From: a virus
DNA length: 48,022 nt
Virus record (IMG/VR): IMGVR_UViG_3300013120_000169
Coordinates: 1 to 48,022 of that record
Strand: one strand, 5' to 3'
In this document: positions 13,294 through 20,061 of the stretch, one piece after another
Position numbering within the stretch: position 1 is the stretch's first letter
How the letters are laid out: each line of letters starts with the position of its first letter
Program-made: the position numbers and the translations under genes
Notes under the pieces: generated by a model
Seen by the model: the letters and a program-made list of their open reading frames with translations, nothing else
What the model was told of the DNA's origin: nothing
Databases searched by the model: none

Positions 13294-14244
13294 ATGACCG
13301 AAACCGCCACGATCATCCGGATGCTGGAGGCGGAGAAAGAGCCGACCGTGCAGTCGGCGATCGTCTCGCGGCATCCGACCGACGCCATCTTCCGGCAGGT
13401 GCTGGAGCTGGCCTATGACCCGTTTGTGCGCTTCGGACTCGACGGGCATCCGCACGTCGTCCCTGCGCCGCTCTCGGGCGAAGAGGAGATCAATGGTGCG
13501 CTGCAGGAGGAGTGGGCGTACTTCGCCGACGCGGCGTTGGAGGCTCGCGGAGACCTGCAGTCGCAGCTCGACCGTTGGGCCGACTCGAAAGCGTGGCCCG
13601 TGTTCTCGCGCGTGCTACGCAAGGGCTTCGAGGGAGTCGGCTTCGGTTCCGTCAACGTGTGGGGGACGCTCCCGCTCGTGCGGCCCGGCGCTGTCTCCGA
13701 AGACCACGACCCGCCCGAGCCCCTCTTCTTCGGTCTCATCCAGCCGTCGTACGATCGCGTGCTGCTCGTGGTGCGCGACCCGCTGGAGAGCCCGATCGCG
13801 CACTTCCTCGACACCGGCGGCGATTGCATCTCCGACACGGTGGCTCACGAGCTGGTCGTGCGCGCCAACACCTTCCCCTACGGGGACTGTGAGCTGCCGT
13901 CGGTGTACGGCCCCGGGCTCGTGCTCGACGGCTTCCTGTGCGACGACCGGCAGCTCTTTTTCGCGGCCGACATTGTGCCGCTCTCTCGCTTCAAGGAGCA
14001 GAAGGCCACGAAGCCCTTTGAGGTGCGCGTGGGTCGCCTGCTCCAGATGAAGCCGCACCTGGACGCGCGCTTCCGACTCGTCGACTTCCTGGAGGTCGAC
14101 GACCCCGGTGCCGTCGAGCCGGTGCGCACCGCGAAGAACCTCGACTACCCGGAGGCGGGCGTGATCGCCATTGCGGCGGGAAGCTCGTATCCGTACTCGC
14201 CCTCGTCCGCATGGACGTGGCTTCGGAAGCCTGGAGGCATGTGA
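13294..14244 (+). CDS. ATP-dependent DNA ligase-like protein with degraded active site
   Basis: A 316-aa protein that follows the plan of T4/T7-class ATP ligases. The N-terminal helices (TIIRMLEAEKEPTVQSAIVSR) resemble the T4 ligase start. IQPSYDR (Ser152) aligns with motif I xxPKxDG, where the lysine takes AMP; VLDGFL (Asp212) aligns with motif III xLDGEL, with Glu replaced by Phe; FFAADIVPL (Asp226) with motif IIIa. The motif IV position (EAGVIAI, Glu287) has no lysine, and SSAWTWLRKPG resembles motif V. Motif I Lys and motif III Glu are essential in active ligases, so this is probably a non-catalytic nick-binding relative. The family call is from motif order, not a database hit. Confidence 0.5.
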   Translation: MTETATIIRMLEAEKEPTVQSAIVSRHPTDAIFRQVLELAYDPFVRFGLDGHPHVVPAPLSGEEEINGALQEEWAYFADAALEARGDLQSQLDRWADSKAWPVFSRVLRKGFEGVGFGSVNVWGTLPLVRPGAVSEDHDPPEPLFFGLIQPSYDRVLLVVRDPLESPIAHFLDTGGDCISDTVAHELVVRANTFPYGDCELPSVYGPGLVLDGFLCDDRQLFFAADIVPLSRFKEQKATKPFEVRVGRLLQMKPHLDARFRLVDFLEVDDPGAVEPVRTAKNLDYPEAGVIAIAAGSSYPYSPSSAWTWLRKPGGM

Positions 14245-14492
14245 TGCCTGATCTGACTCTGCTCGATCTGCTCAACAGCTACCCCGGGGGGATTGCTGCG
14301 TTGTCTGGCGCGACGGGCGTCAGCACGCACGCGCTGTATCGCCTCGCTGCGGGCAAGCACCGGAAGCGTCCGGTGCGGCATGTCCGCGCAGTTGCCGAGG
14401 CGATGCAGAGTCACGGAACGTCGGAGGAGGACCTGTGGACCGCATGGCAGAGCGCCGTGCAAAACCGGGAGGAGAGGAAGGTTGCATCATGA
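14244..14492 (+). CDS. Small helix-turn-helix (XRE/Cro-like) protein
   Basis: An 82-aa protein. GGIAALSGATGVSTHALYRL fits the helix-turn-helix of Cro/XRE repressors (helix 2 GGIAALSGATG, recognition helix VSTHALYRLAAG), followed by HVRAVAEAM helices. ATG 14244 overlaps the ligase-like stop. It could regulate early or late genes; no operator could be fixed. Confidence 0.6.
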   Translation: MPDLTLLDLLNSYPGGIAALSGATGVSTHALYRLAAGKHRKRPVRHVRAVAEAMQSHGTSEEDLWTAWQSAVQNREERKVAS

Positions 14493-14788
14493 TTCGCTAC
14501 ATCATTCTCGACTCGATCATCGTCCTGTCCTGCGTTGCGCTCGCTCTCCTCGCGGGTGCGTCGGCCAGCACCCTCGGTGTGGGGTTCCTGGAGGCGAACG
14601 GCCTCGGAGCGCACGTCCCACCGTCTGGCCCACTCTTCGAGGAGTACGTGACGCAGCGGTCGGTCGCTGCGCTCCTCTGTGCGTTCCCGGTCATCCTCGG
14701 GACGTGCGCCGTGTTCATCCTCCTGGGCTCGCGTGCGCGCCTGAGCCTTTGGAATCCGAATCGGCCCTGGAACCAGACCGCGTCGTGA
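14489..14788 (+). CDS. Two-span membrane protein, unknown
   Basis: A 99-aa protein with a first hydrophobic helix (IILDSIIVLSCVALALLAG) at the N-terminus and a second (ALLCAFPVILGTCAVFILLG) near residue 75. Topology suggests a hairpin with a ~35-residue loop between spans. A strong GGAGAGGAAGG site precedes ATG 14489, which overlaps the HTH gene stop. A holin-like role is possible but there is no lysis enzyme next to it. Confidence 0.6.
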   Translation: MIRYIILDSIIVLSCVALALLAGASASTLGVGFLEANGLGAHVPPSGPLFEEYVTQRSVAALLCAFPVILGTCAVFILLGSRARLSLWNPNRPWNQTAS

Positions 14789-15081
14789 GCCGTCTCAAGG
14801 CAGGCAAGGTGAAGCTGCACGGCTGGGCTCGGTACGAGTTCCGAGGCCCGGAGGGAGCCAGCGTGGCGACCGGCTACTACGGCGTGCCCGGCAGCTTCGG
14901 CGGCCTCGTCCACGTCGCTGTCGCCGGTCGGCCTCTGTGCGGGACGCGGCTCGCTCTCGGCTCGCAGTTCCAGTGGTGTGCGCACGGCGTTCAGACGGGC
15001 TACCTCGAATGCCAACGCTGCAAGCGGCTCGTGGCGAAGGCCATCGAGAACGCGACGCCCGTGGAGGAGGGAGTTGTCTGA
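14785..15081 (+). CDS. Small protein with one CxxC, unknown
   Basis: A 98-aa protein from GTG 14785, overlapping the previous TGA. It has CGTRLALGSQFQWCAHGVQTG and CQRCKRLVAKAI, so four cysteines could form a small zinc site. It is the first of three small Cys-containing genes in a row (to 15665). No family recognised. Confidence 0.6.
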   Translation: MSRLKAGKVKLHGWARYEFRGPEGASVATGYYGVPGSFGGLVHVAVAGRPLCGTRLALGSQFQWCAHGVQTGYLECQRCKRLVAKAIENATPVEEGVV

Positions 15082-15359
15082 TGCGGAAGACCGCCGGGCA
15101 AGGCTGCGGGTTCAGCGACAAGCTGTACTGGCGGTTCATCGCTGGCGGCGGCTTCCACGTCTGGCATTGCTTCAAGAAGCTGGAGGGTCCCGGACAGCCG
15201 CTCTGGCAGAGCCTGTGCGGGCTCCACGAGATCGACCGCACGAACGGTCAGGCGATCATGCGCCCGCGCACTGAGATGCGCTGTGGGCGCTGTGACGGCC
15301 TGGAGATGGAACGCCGAGGCTGGGAGGAGAGCGGTCCGGCTACGACCGGGGAGGTCTGA
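15081..15359 (+). CDS. Small Cys-rich protein, unknown
   Basis: A 92-aa protein with MRCGRCDGLE near the C-terminus and several aromatic residues (DKLYWRFIAGGGFHVWHC). Its ATG overlaps the previous TGA by 1 nt. Paired cysteines suggest a zinc ribbon. Function unknown. Confidence 0.6.
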   Translation: MRKTAGQGCGFSDKLYWRFIAGGGFHVWHCFKKLEGPGQPLWQSLCGLHEIDRTNGQAIMRPRTEMRCGRCDGLEMERRGWEESGPATTGEV

Positions 15360-15665
15360 ATGGGTCAGCGAGAAGACGTGTACGTCGCGCCGCTGGGGTG
15401 GCGCATCAAGCGGAAGCTGGAGTTCATCTGGACCTGGAGGATTCGGCGTCCGGTGCGCGCATTCATTCACCGAACGCTTCGGCGCGACGAGCACGGCCGC
15501 CCGGTGAGGAAGATCGACGGCGCGTGGCGCGTCGACGTGAACTGCGGCGAGTGCGGCACGCCCTTGGGGTGGGTCGAGCACGAGCACCGCAACCACTTCT
15601 ACGACACGCACTGCACTCGGTGCGTGCGCGAAATCAAAGGCTGGTATAACGAGGGCGACATCTGA
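15360..15665 (+). CDS. Small zinc-ribbon protein, unknown
   Basis: A 101-aa protein. VNCGECGTPLG...THCTRCVREIKGWY forms a classic CxxC-x(n)-CxxC zinc ribbon at residues ~60-90. The N-terminal half is basic (WRIKRKLEFIWTWRIRRPVRAF). The combination suggests a small nucleic-acid-binding protein. It runs directly into the methyltransferase gene (1-nt overlap). Confidence 0.62.
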   Translation: MGQREDVYVAPLGWRIKRKLEFIWTWRIRRPVRAFIHRTLRRDEHGRPVRKIDGAWRVDVNCGECGTPLGWVEHEHRNHFYDTHCTRCVREIKGWYNEGDI

Positions 15666-16474
15666 TGGCGAAGACGATCAAACTGGACACGGAGGTTCGG
15701 GCTGTCCTGCAACGCTCGGAGATCACGGCGGGGGCGCGCGGCACGTTCACGCTTCAGCTACCGCAGCAGCTCGAACGGGTGCTCTATCTGAAGGTGGACA
15801 AGGTGCTCAAGGCTGCCGGGGGGAAGTGGAACCGGGGCCAGGGTCTGCACCTGTTCGAGCGCGATCCGCGTGAGGTCCTCGGCATGGCCGTCGAGACGGG
15901 GGCGATCGAGAACGAGCAGCAGGTTCGGCAGACGTTCTACACGCCGCCCGAGGTCGCCGCGATGGTGATGGACGCAGGCAAGATCAACGAGAGCACGCTG
16001 CGCGTCCTGGAGCCCTCGGCCGGACGCGGTGCGCTCGTCGTCGCTGCGATCAACCGGGGGGTGATCGAGGTCGTGGCCGTCGAGAACGACCCCGAGGGGA
16101 TCAAGGACCTGCGCGGGATCGAGGAGGACTTCCAGAGCCGCGTGCGCGTGGTCGAGGGCGACTTCCTCAAGCTCGCTACGGCGCGCGGTGCGGGACTCGG
16201 GAAGTTCGACGCGGTGGTCATGAACCCGCCCTTTGCGGAGGCCCAGGAGATTGCGCACGTTCGCGCTGCGTTCAAGCTCCTGCGCGAAGGCGGTCGTCTC
16301 GTGGCGGTGATGTCGAAGGCGGTCGAGTTCCGCGAGACGGACCCGTACAAGACCTTCCGCGAGGAGTGGCTTGCGGAGCGGTGCGCGAGCATCTCCCCGA
16401 TCCCGCCGAGGGCGTTTCGCTCCTCGGGTACCGACGTGGAGACCGTCATCGTGACGGTGCCGAAGCTCTCGTGA
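15665..16474 (+). CDS. DNA adenine N6-methyltransferase
   Basis: A 269-aa class I SAM methyltransferase. After an N-terminal ~90-residue domain comes YTPPEVAAMVMD, then the SAM-binding loop LEPSAGRGALV (Glu116) and the catalytic motif NPPF (Asn187-Phe190), as in gamma-type adenine methyltransferases of phages and plasmids. It would protect phage DNA from restriction or mark it for regulation. The preceding small genes are coupled to it by overlaps, and the next gene overlaps it by 4 nt. No restriction partner is visible nearby. Confidence 0.82.
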   Translation: MAKTIKLDTEVRAVLQRSEITAGARGTFTLQLPQQLERVLYLKVDKVLKAAGGKWNRGQGLHLFERDPREVLGMAVETGAIENEQQVRQTFYTPPEVAAMVMDAGKINESTLRVLEPSAGRGALVVAAINRGVIEVVAVENDPEGIKDLRGIEEDFQSRVRVVEGDFLKLATARGAGLGKFDAVVMNPPFAEAQEIAHVRAAFKLLREGGRLVAVMSKAVEFRETDPYKTFREEWLAERCASISPIPPRAFRSSGTDVETVIVTVPKLS

Positions 16475-16761
16475 CGCGCTTCACCACGAAGGCGAAGGGC
16501 GAGGTGGCGTCCATCGAGGAGACGGACTGGAGCCCGCGTGTTCGCAGGCTGTACCACAAGCTCATCGAGCAGCTCCGAGCGCAGGGCGACGATCGCCCGG
16601 TCACGCACGCGAACTACGCCCCGGCGTTCCCCGGGGACGGCGGGTACCAGTACCCGCGCGACGAGAGCTTCTGCGTCACGCTGGGGCGCGGGGTCTATCT
16701 CGTCTACACGAAGAACATCGAGCGGGCGGAGGCGGAGCGGCATGACGCGAGCAAGCGGTAG
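16471..16761 (+). CDS. Small conserved-looking protein, unknown
   Basis: A 96-aa protein from GTG 16471 (GTGA overlap with the methyltransferase stop). It has a folded look (SPRVRRLYHKLIEQLRAQGDDRP... FCVTLGRGVYLVYTKN) with a mixed helix and strand pattern. It ends 20 nt into the next gene. No family recognised. Confidence 0.55.
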   Translation: MTRFTTKAKGEVASIEETDWSPRVRRLYHKLIEQLRAQGDDRPVTHANYAPAFPGDGGYQYPRDESFCVTLGRGVYLVYTKNIERAEAERHDASKR

Positions 16762-17164
16762 GATCAAGAAGCGGCTGAAGGCGAAGGGCGGCGAGCCCGA
16801 GGAACGCGAGCGTCCGAAGCGCGTCCTGAAGCCGGGCCTCTTGCACAGCCTGCAGGCCGTCGAGGTGCAGACCGTCTCCGGCCGGATGAAGCTCCCGTGT
16901 CGGGAGTGCGGCGACGTGCCGGTCGGTCGGCGTCTCGCGGTGAAGAAGGGCAGCGGGCGCACCGCGAAGACGCACGCCTACTGCATCAAGTGTGGCCGCC
17001 TCTGGCTGCGTATGCGCGCGATGGAGTTCGAGCGCGCCGAGGGCTTCCTCTGCCACGGCGAGGTCTCTGACACGCTTGCGCGCGTCTCGGGGATCGAGAA
17101 CGCGGCGGACCTGGAAGCGAACCACATCCGCCTCCCGTCCACGGTTCGGATTCACCTGGGCTGA
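16742..17164 (+). CDS. Basic zinc-ribbon protein, unknown
   Basis: A 140-aa protein with a basic N-terminus (GRIKKRLKAKGG) and two Cys pairs, CRECGD and YCIKCGRLW, spaced by ~30 residues as in a zinc ribbon. It overlaps the neighbours at both ends. Likely nucleic-acid-binding; exact role unknown. Confidence 0.58.
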   Translation: MTRASGRIKKRLKAKGGEPEERERPKRVLKPGLLHSLQAVEVQTVSGRMKLPCRECGDVPVGRRLAVKKGSGRTAKTHAYCIKCGRLWLRMRAMEFERAEGFLCHGEVSDTLARVSGIENAADLEANHIRLPSTVRIHLG

Positions 17165-17508
17165 TGCCTGCCGAGCTGGGACGACGTTCGGTGGTCGCCT
17201 TCGCCCGAGAGCTGCAAGCTCTGGAGGAGCGGGGGTACGTGATCGAGTACGCGGAGGTCCTGGTTCGGACCTTCCCGTGGTGGAAGCGCACCCTTGCCTT
17301 CCTCGTGTGGCGGCCGGGTCCCATCCGTCGACGACTGGGCCGCCGCTTCGTGAATCCGTACAATGCGATCCGCGCTACGATCCGGCCCCCGACGGACGCC
17401 GAGGGAGAGGAGGACCTCGACGGGCAGATCAAGGCGCAGGCCGCAGACGAGATCGCCAGTGGCAGCCTGCCACTGGCACCAGAACGGGGCGGCTCCCACG
17501 ATTCTTAG
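17164..17508 (+). CDS. Small protein ending in repeat-encoded SGSLPL
   Basis: A 114-aa protein with a possible membrane-associated aromatic segment (RTFPWWKRTLAFLVWRPG). Near the C-terminus ASGSLPLAPERGG is encoded by the second copy of the dispersed palindromic repeat (core 17460-17472), so the end of the protein may be repeat-derived. No family recognised. Confidence 0.55.
   Translation: MPAELGRRSVVAFARELQALEERGYVIEYAEVLVRTFPWWKRTLAFLVWRPGPIRRRLGRRFVNPYNAIRATIRPPTDAEGEEDLDGQIKAQAADEIASGSLPLAPERGGSHDS
17460..17472. repeat. Dispersed palindromic repeat, copy 2 of 5
   Basis: Here the symmetry extends to CAGTGGCAGCCTGCCACTG (17457-17475), a perfect 19-bp inverted repeat around one C. It lies at the 3' end of 17164-17508 and encodes G-S-L-P in frame. 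Confidence 0.88.
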
Positions 17509-17528
17509 GGGATGGGGAAGGGGCGTGG

Positions 17529-17534
17529 TAGTAT
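17529..17534 (+). promoter_or_regulatory. Candidate -10 box (TAGTAT)
   Basis: GGGCGTGGTAGTATGCC lies in the intergenic stretch 17509-17568, 35 nt before the ATG at 17569. The same TAGTAT occurs at 9985. No clear -35 box. Confidence 0.38.
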
Positions 17535-17568
17535 GCCGCGCCTCGGCCGCCCCACACTTTCACCCACG

Positions 17569-18009
17569 ATGTCCTCAGTCGAACTACTCGCCGAATCCCC
17601 GAGCCTCAACATCCACCGGGTCGAGGGTGGGTGGCTCATCCTCTTGCCGTCCGGGGAGGTCCCGATCGCGTGTGAGACGGCTTCGCACGTCCTGCAGCAC
17701 GTCGGGACCTTCCTGGGAGTGTCCGAGGACTCTCCGACCATGCGCTTCGGGCGCAGACGGGACTGTCCGACGGGCGCGAGCATCATCGTCAGCAAGATCA
17801 CCAACGGCTACCTCATCTCGCAGCCGTGCCAATCGAACACGCCGCTGCCCCCGGGTGCTGTCAGCGCCCATCCGCAGGCGGTTCGGTTTCGGCCGCTCGA
17901 CGTGGTGATCGACGTGGTGTCGTGGCTTGGTCTCGCGCCGGACGAGGAAGAGGAGGAGGTCGAGGAGGAGTACGAAGAAGAAGGAGAAGAGCCCGGATGG
18001 ACTTCCTGA
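17569..18009 (+). CDS. Protein with acidic tail, unknown
   Basis: A 146-aa protein. The body has alternating strands (VEGGWLILLPSGEVPIACETASHVL, ASIIVSKITNGYLISQP). The last ~25 residues are almost only Glu/Asp (EEEEEVEEEYEEEGEE). I start at ATG 17569, downstream of the candidate promoter, rather than ATG 17512, which lies upstream of it. Acidic tails are seen in DNA-mimic and chaperone-like proteins; no family is claimed. Confidence 0.55.
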   Translation: MSSVELLAESPSLNIHRVEGGWLILLPSGEVPIACETASHVLQHVGTFLGVSEDSPTMRFGRRRDCPTGASIIVSKITNGYLISQPCQSNTPLPPGAVSAHPQAVRFRPLDVVIDVVSWLGLAPDEEEEEVEEEYEEEGEEPGWTS

Positions 18010-18170
18010 CCGTGACGAAGGATGGAGATCACCTGACCCTCGTGTGGGACGAAGATGTCCCGTATCCGCAGGAGGCGCTGCCGGACATGACGCAGAAGAT
18101 TGCGGCGGTCCTGGAAGCCCCGAAGGTGGAGCAGGTCGACGACTACACCTTCTACCTCTCGCGCGGCTGA
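17997..18170 (+). CDS. 57-aa small protein, unknown
   Basis: MDFLTVTKDGDHLTLVWDED and onward. ATG 17997 overlaps the end of the previous gene by 13 nt. The short alternating pattern suggests a small beta/alpha fold. It is followed by a hairpin (18185-18200) and the ThyX gene. Confidence 0.5.
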   Translation: MDFLTVTKDGDHLTLVWDEDVPYPQEALPDMTQKIAAVLEAPKVEQVDDYTFYLSRG

Positions 18171-18184
18171 GCCGCGTCCCCACT

Positions 18185-18204
18185 CCCGTCGACCGACGGG
18201 TTAT
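18185..18204 (+). terminator. Terminator-like hairpin before thyX
   Basis: CCCGTC (18185-18190) pairs with GACGGG (18195-18200) across GACC, followed by TTAT. It separates the small gene at 17997 from thyX. Confidence 0.45.
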
Positions 18205-18228
18205 CCCTGAGCAAGAAGGAGGCACGCC

Positions 18229-19413
18229 GTGTCTGACCCCAACATCTGCGCCGCTCTCGTGTACGACGGCGCTACCTTCCTGATCCCCGCGCAGATGGGG
18301 ACGCCGCGAGACGACCAGCTTCAAGGCGAGGCGTTGGAGCGGCTGTCGGAGCTGGCCGGGCGGATCTGTTACGACTCGCTCGGTCAGGGCCGTTCCTCGG
18401 ACGGCTTCCACGCGCACATCCAGTCTGTGCGACACCTGTCGGTGTACGAGCACTGTCCCTTCACCGTGTGCTTCGCCACCGTGCCGGATGGGCGAGCGGA
18501 CTGGCCGGTCGACATGCTCTTTCGCTCGTTTGCCAACCGCCCCGGCGTGTGGATTCGTGTCGACGGAGCCGGTGCGCTACGGGTGACACTCAACCCGCGC
18601 GCCGTGATCGAGTGGGACGAGTGGACGGAGCGAGGTTGGGGTGAGGACCCGCTCAACCTGTACTTCCGGAACACGCTGCGGGGCCTCTTGCAGATGCTGA
18701 TGCCGAGGGTGCGCCTGGAGGACTTCAGCGAACCGCCCGGACGGATCCCTCTGTCGGCCTCGATCATCGACCCCGGGACGCCGGACGAGCAGTGGGTCTC
18801 CCTCTTCGTCTCCGGCTCGCGCGGCTTCTCGCACGAGCAGGTGCGGCATGGAGACTTCACCGCGATCTCGCAGCGCAGCACTCGCTACGTGGACGAGTCG
18901 GCGTCGCCGTGGGTCGAGCACCCTCTGCTCACCCTGTACCGCGAGGAGACGGGCACGGACCTCCGCGAGTGCTGGCCGCACCCGGACGACGATCGCAGCG
19001 TCCCGGTTGAGGAGTGTGGGCAGGGCGCGTATCTGCGCGCTGTCGATCTTCTGCACCCGTGGCTCGAAGAGCGGGGCGTTGATCGACTCACCGCACGAAA
19101 GCAAGCACGCGGCGCTGCACGCGGCTTCCTCGGGAACGCGCTGTACACCGAGATGATCTTCTCGGCGAACGTGCGCCAGTGGCGGAACATGCTCAGGCAG
19201 CGTTGCTCGGAAGCGGCGGACGCGGAGATCCGCGCGCTGTACGCGCAAGTCCTCCCCGCACTGTGGGGCTCGCGCTACGGAGAGCGGTTCGACGACTTCG
19301 TACTCGTCGAGTCGCCGGACGGCATCGGACAGATCATGGTCGAGCGACGCGCGCTCGAACCGGGACAAGAGAAGATCGAACGATCACCCCAGGAGGCCAG
19401 CGATGGTGAATGA
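18229..19413 (+). CDS. thyX: Flavin-dependent thymidylate synthase ThyX
   Basis: A 394-aa enzyme that makes dTMP from dUMP using FAD, NADPH and methylene-tetrahydrofolate. The substrate/FAD motif reads RHGDFTAISQRSTRY (Arg206-His207 onward), close to the ThyX signature RHRxxSxxxxSxRY but with Gly for the third Arg. HLSVYEHCPFTVCF and the later WVEHPLL, GFLGNALYTEMIFSANVRQWRNML match the rest of the fold. It is longer than the ~230-aa short ThyX forms, like the long bacterial type. GTG 18229 follows AAGGAGGC. It would boost dTTP for phage replication. Confidence 0.87.
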   Translation: MSDPNICAALVYDGATFLIPAQMGTPRDDQLQGEALERLSELAGRICYDSLGQGRSSDGFHAHIQSVRHLSVYEHCPFTVCFATVPDGRADWPVDMLFRSFANRPGVWIRVDGAGALRVTLNPRAVIEWDEWTERGWGEDPLNLYFRNTLRGLLQMLMPRVRLEDFSEPPGRIPLSASIIDPGTPDEQWVSLFVSGSRGFSHEQVRHGDFTAISQRSTRYVDESASPWVEHPLLTLYREETGTDLRECWPHPDDDRSVPVEECGQGAYLRAVDLLHPWLEERGVDRLTARKQARGAARGFLGNALYTEMIFSANVRQWRNMLRQRCSEAADAEIRALYAQVLPALWGSRYGERFDDFVLVESPDGIGQIMVERRALEPGQEKIERSPQEASDGE

Positions 19414-20002
19414 GAACGGTGAGACCAACCCGATCGAGGGTGTGGAGAACGAAGAGGGCGGGCGCGACTTCCGCCTGAGCGACGGACGTGATGGTCCCCC
19501 GATCCCCGCGATGGCGGAGCACCCGCCGGAGATCCAGGCGCAGATCCGACGTCAAGAGGCGGCTGTCGCTGCCCGCGCGTCCGGGGCGACACCGCCGCCC
19601 GGACCGGGCGGCCCTGTTCCCCCGTCGGAGTTCATCTTCACGACGACCGAGTACGCGGACAACTTCGGCCGACTGGTCGCCGAGCGTGAGGTCGTGAAGG
19701 GCGAGGCTCCTGGGAACTTCTCCCGCTACGTGAGCCGTCACACCGTCAACATCCCGCCGCACCTCGCGGCTTTCTTCCAGGGCGCGGCGAAGGCTCCGTA
19801 CCGCTTCCCGATCGAGGGTGCGACGACGCTGGACGAGGCGTTCGAGAAGTGGGAGGAGTGCGCGCGGAAGTACGGCGAGATCCACGCGCGGCAACTGGAG
19901 GATCAGGTGCGGCAAGCGCAGGAGCCCGGCATCGTCGTGCCGCCGCCCGGTGCGAAGCTCCCCGACCCCCCGCCTGGACAGTCGCGGATCGAGCTGCCTT
20001 GA
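19403..20002 (+). CDS. Proline-rich helical protein, unknown
   Basis: A 199-aa protein overlapping the end of thyX by 11 nt. It has a Pro/Gly linker (ATPPPGPGGPVPPSEF), a middle folded part (NFSRYVSRHTVNIPPHLAAFFQGAAKAPYRF) and a helical end. No catalytic motif seen. Possibly expressed with thyX but not evidently a nucleotide enzyme. Confidence 0.55.
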   Translation: MVNENGETNPIEGVENEEGGRDFRLSDGRDGPPIPAMAEHPPEIQAQIRRQEAAVAARASGATPPPGPGGPVPPSEFIFTTTEYADNFGRLVAEREVVKGEAPGNFSRYVSRHTVNIPPHLAAFFQGAAKAPYRFPIEGATTLDEAFEKWEECARKYGEIHARQLEDQVRQAQEPGIVVPPPGAKLPDPPPGQSRIELP

Positions 20003-20010
20003 CTCGCTCT

Positions 20011-20045
20011 AGCCTCGACGCTCGGGGCTGGCTATGATCGAGGCT
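20011..20045 (+). promoter_or_regulatory. Candidate promoter/operator: inverted repeat around a -10 box
   Basis: AGCCTCGA (20011-20018) and TCGAGGCT (20038-20045) are exact inverted repeats. A TATGAT -10-like box (20033-20038) overlaps the right arm, 24 nt before the ATG at 20062. A repressor binding the repeat would block the promoter. No convincing -35 box at 17 bp. Confidence 0.4.
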
Positions 20046-20061
20046 CCATACGGGGTCGATC

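Noticed and set aside
13226-13297. 23-aa ORF before the ligase-like gene
   Set aside because: It overlaps the start of the next gene and shows no leader-peptide features; too short to support.
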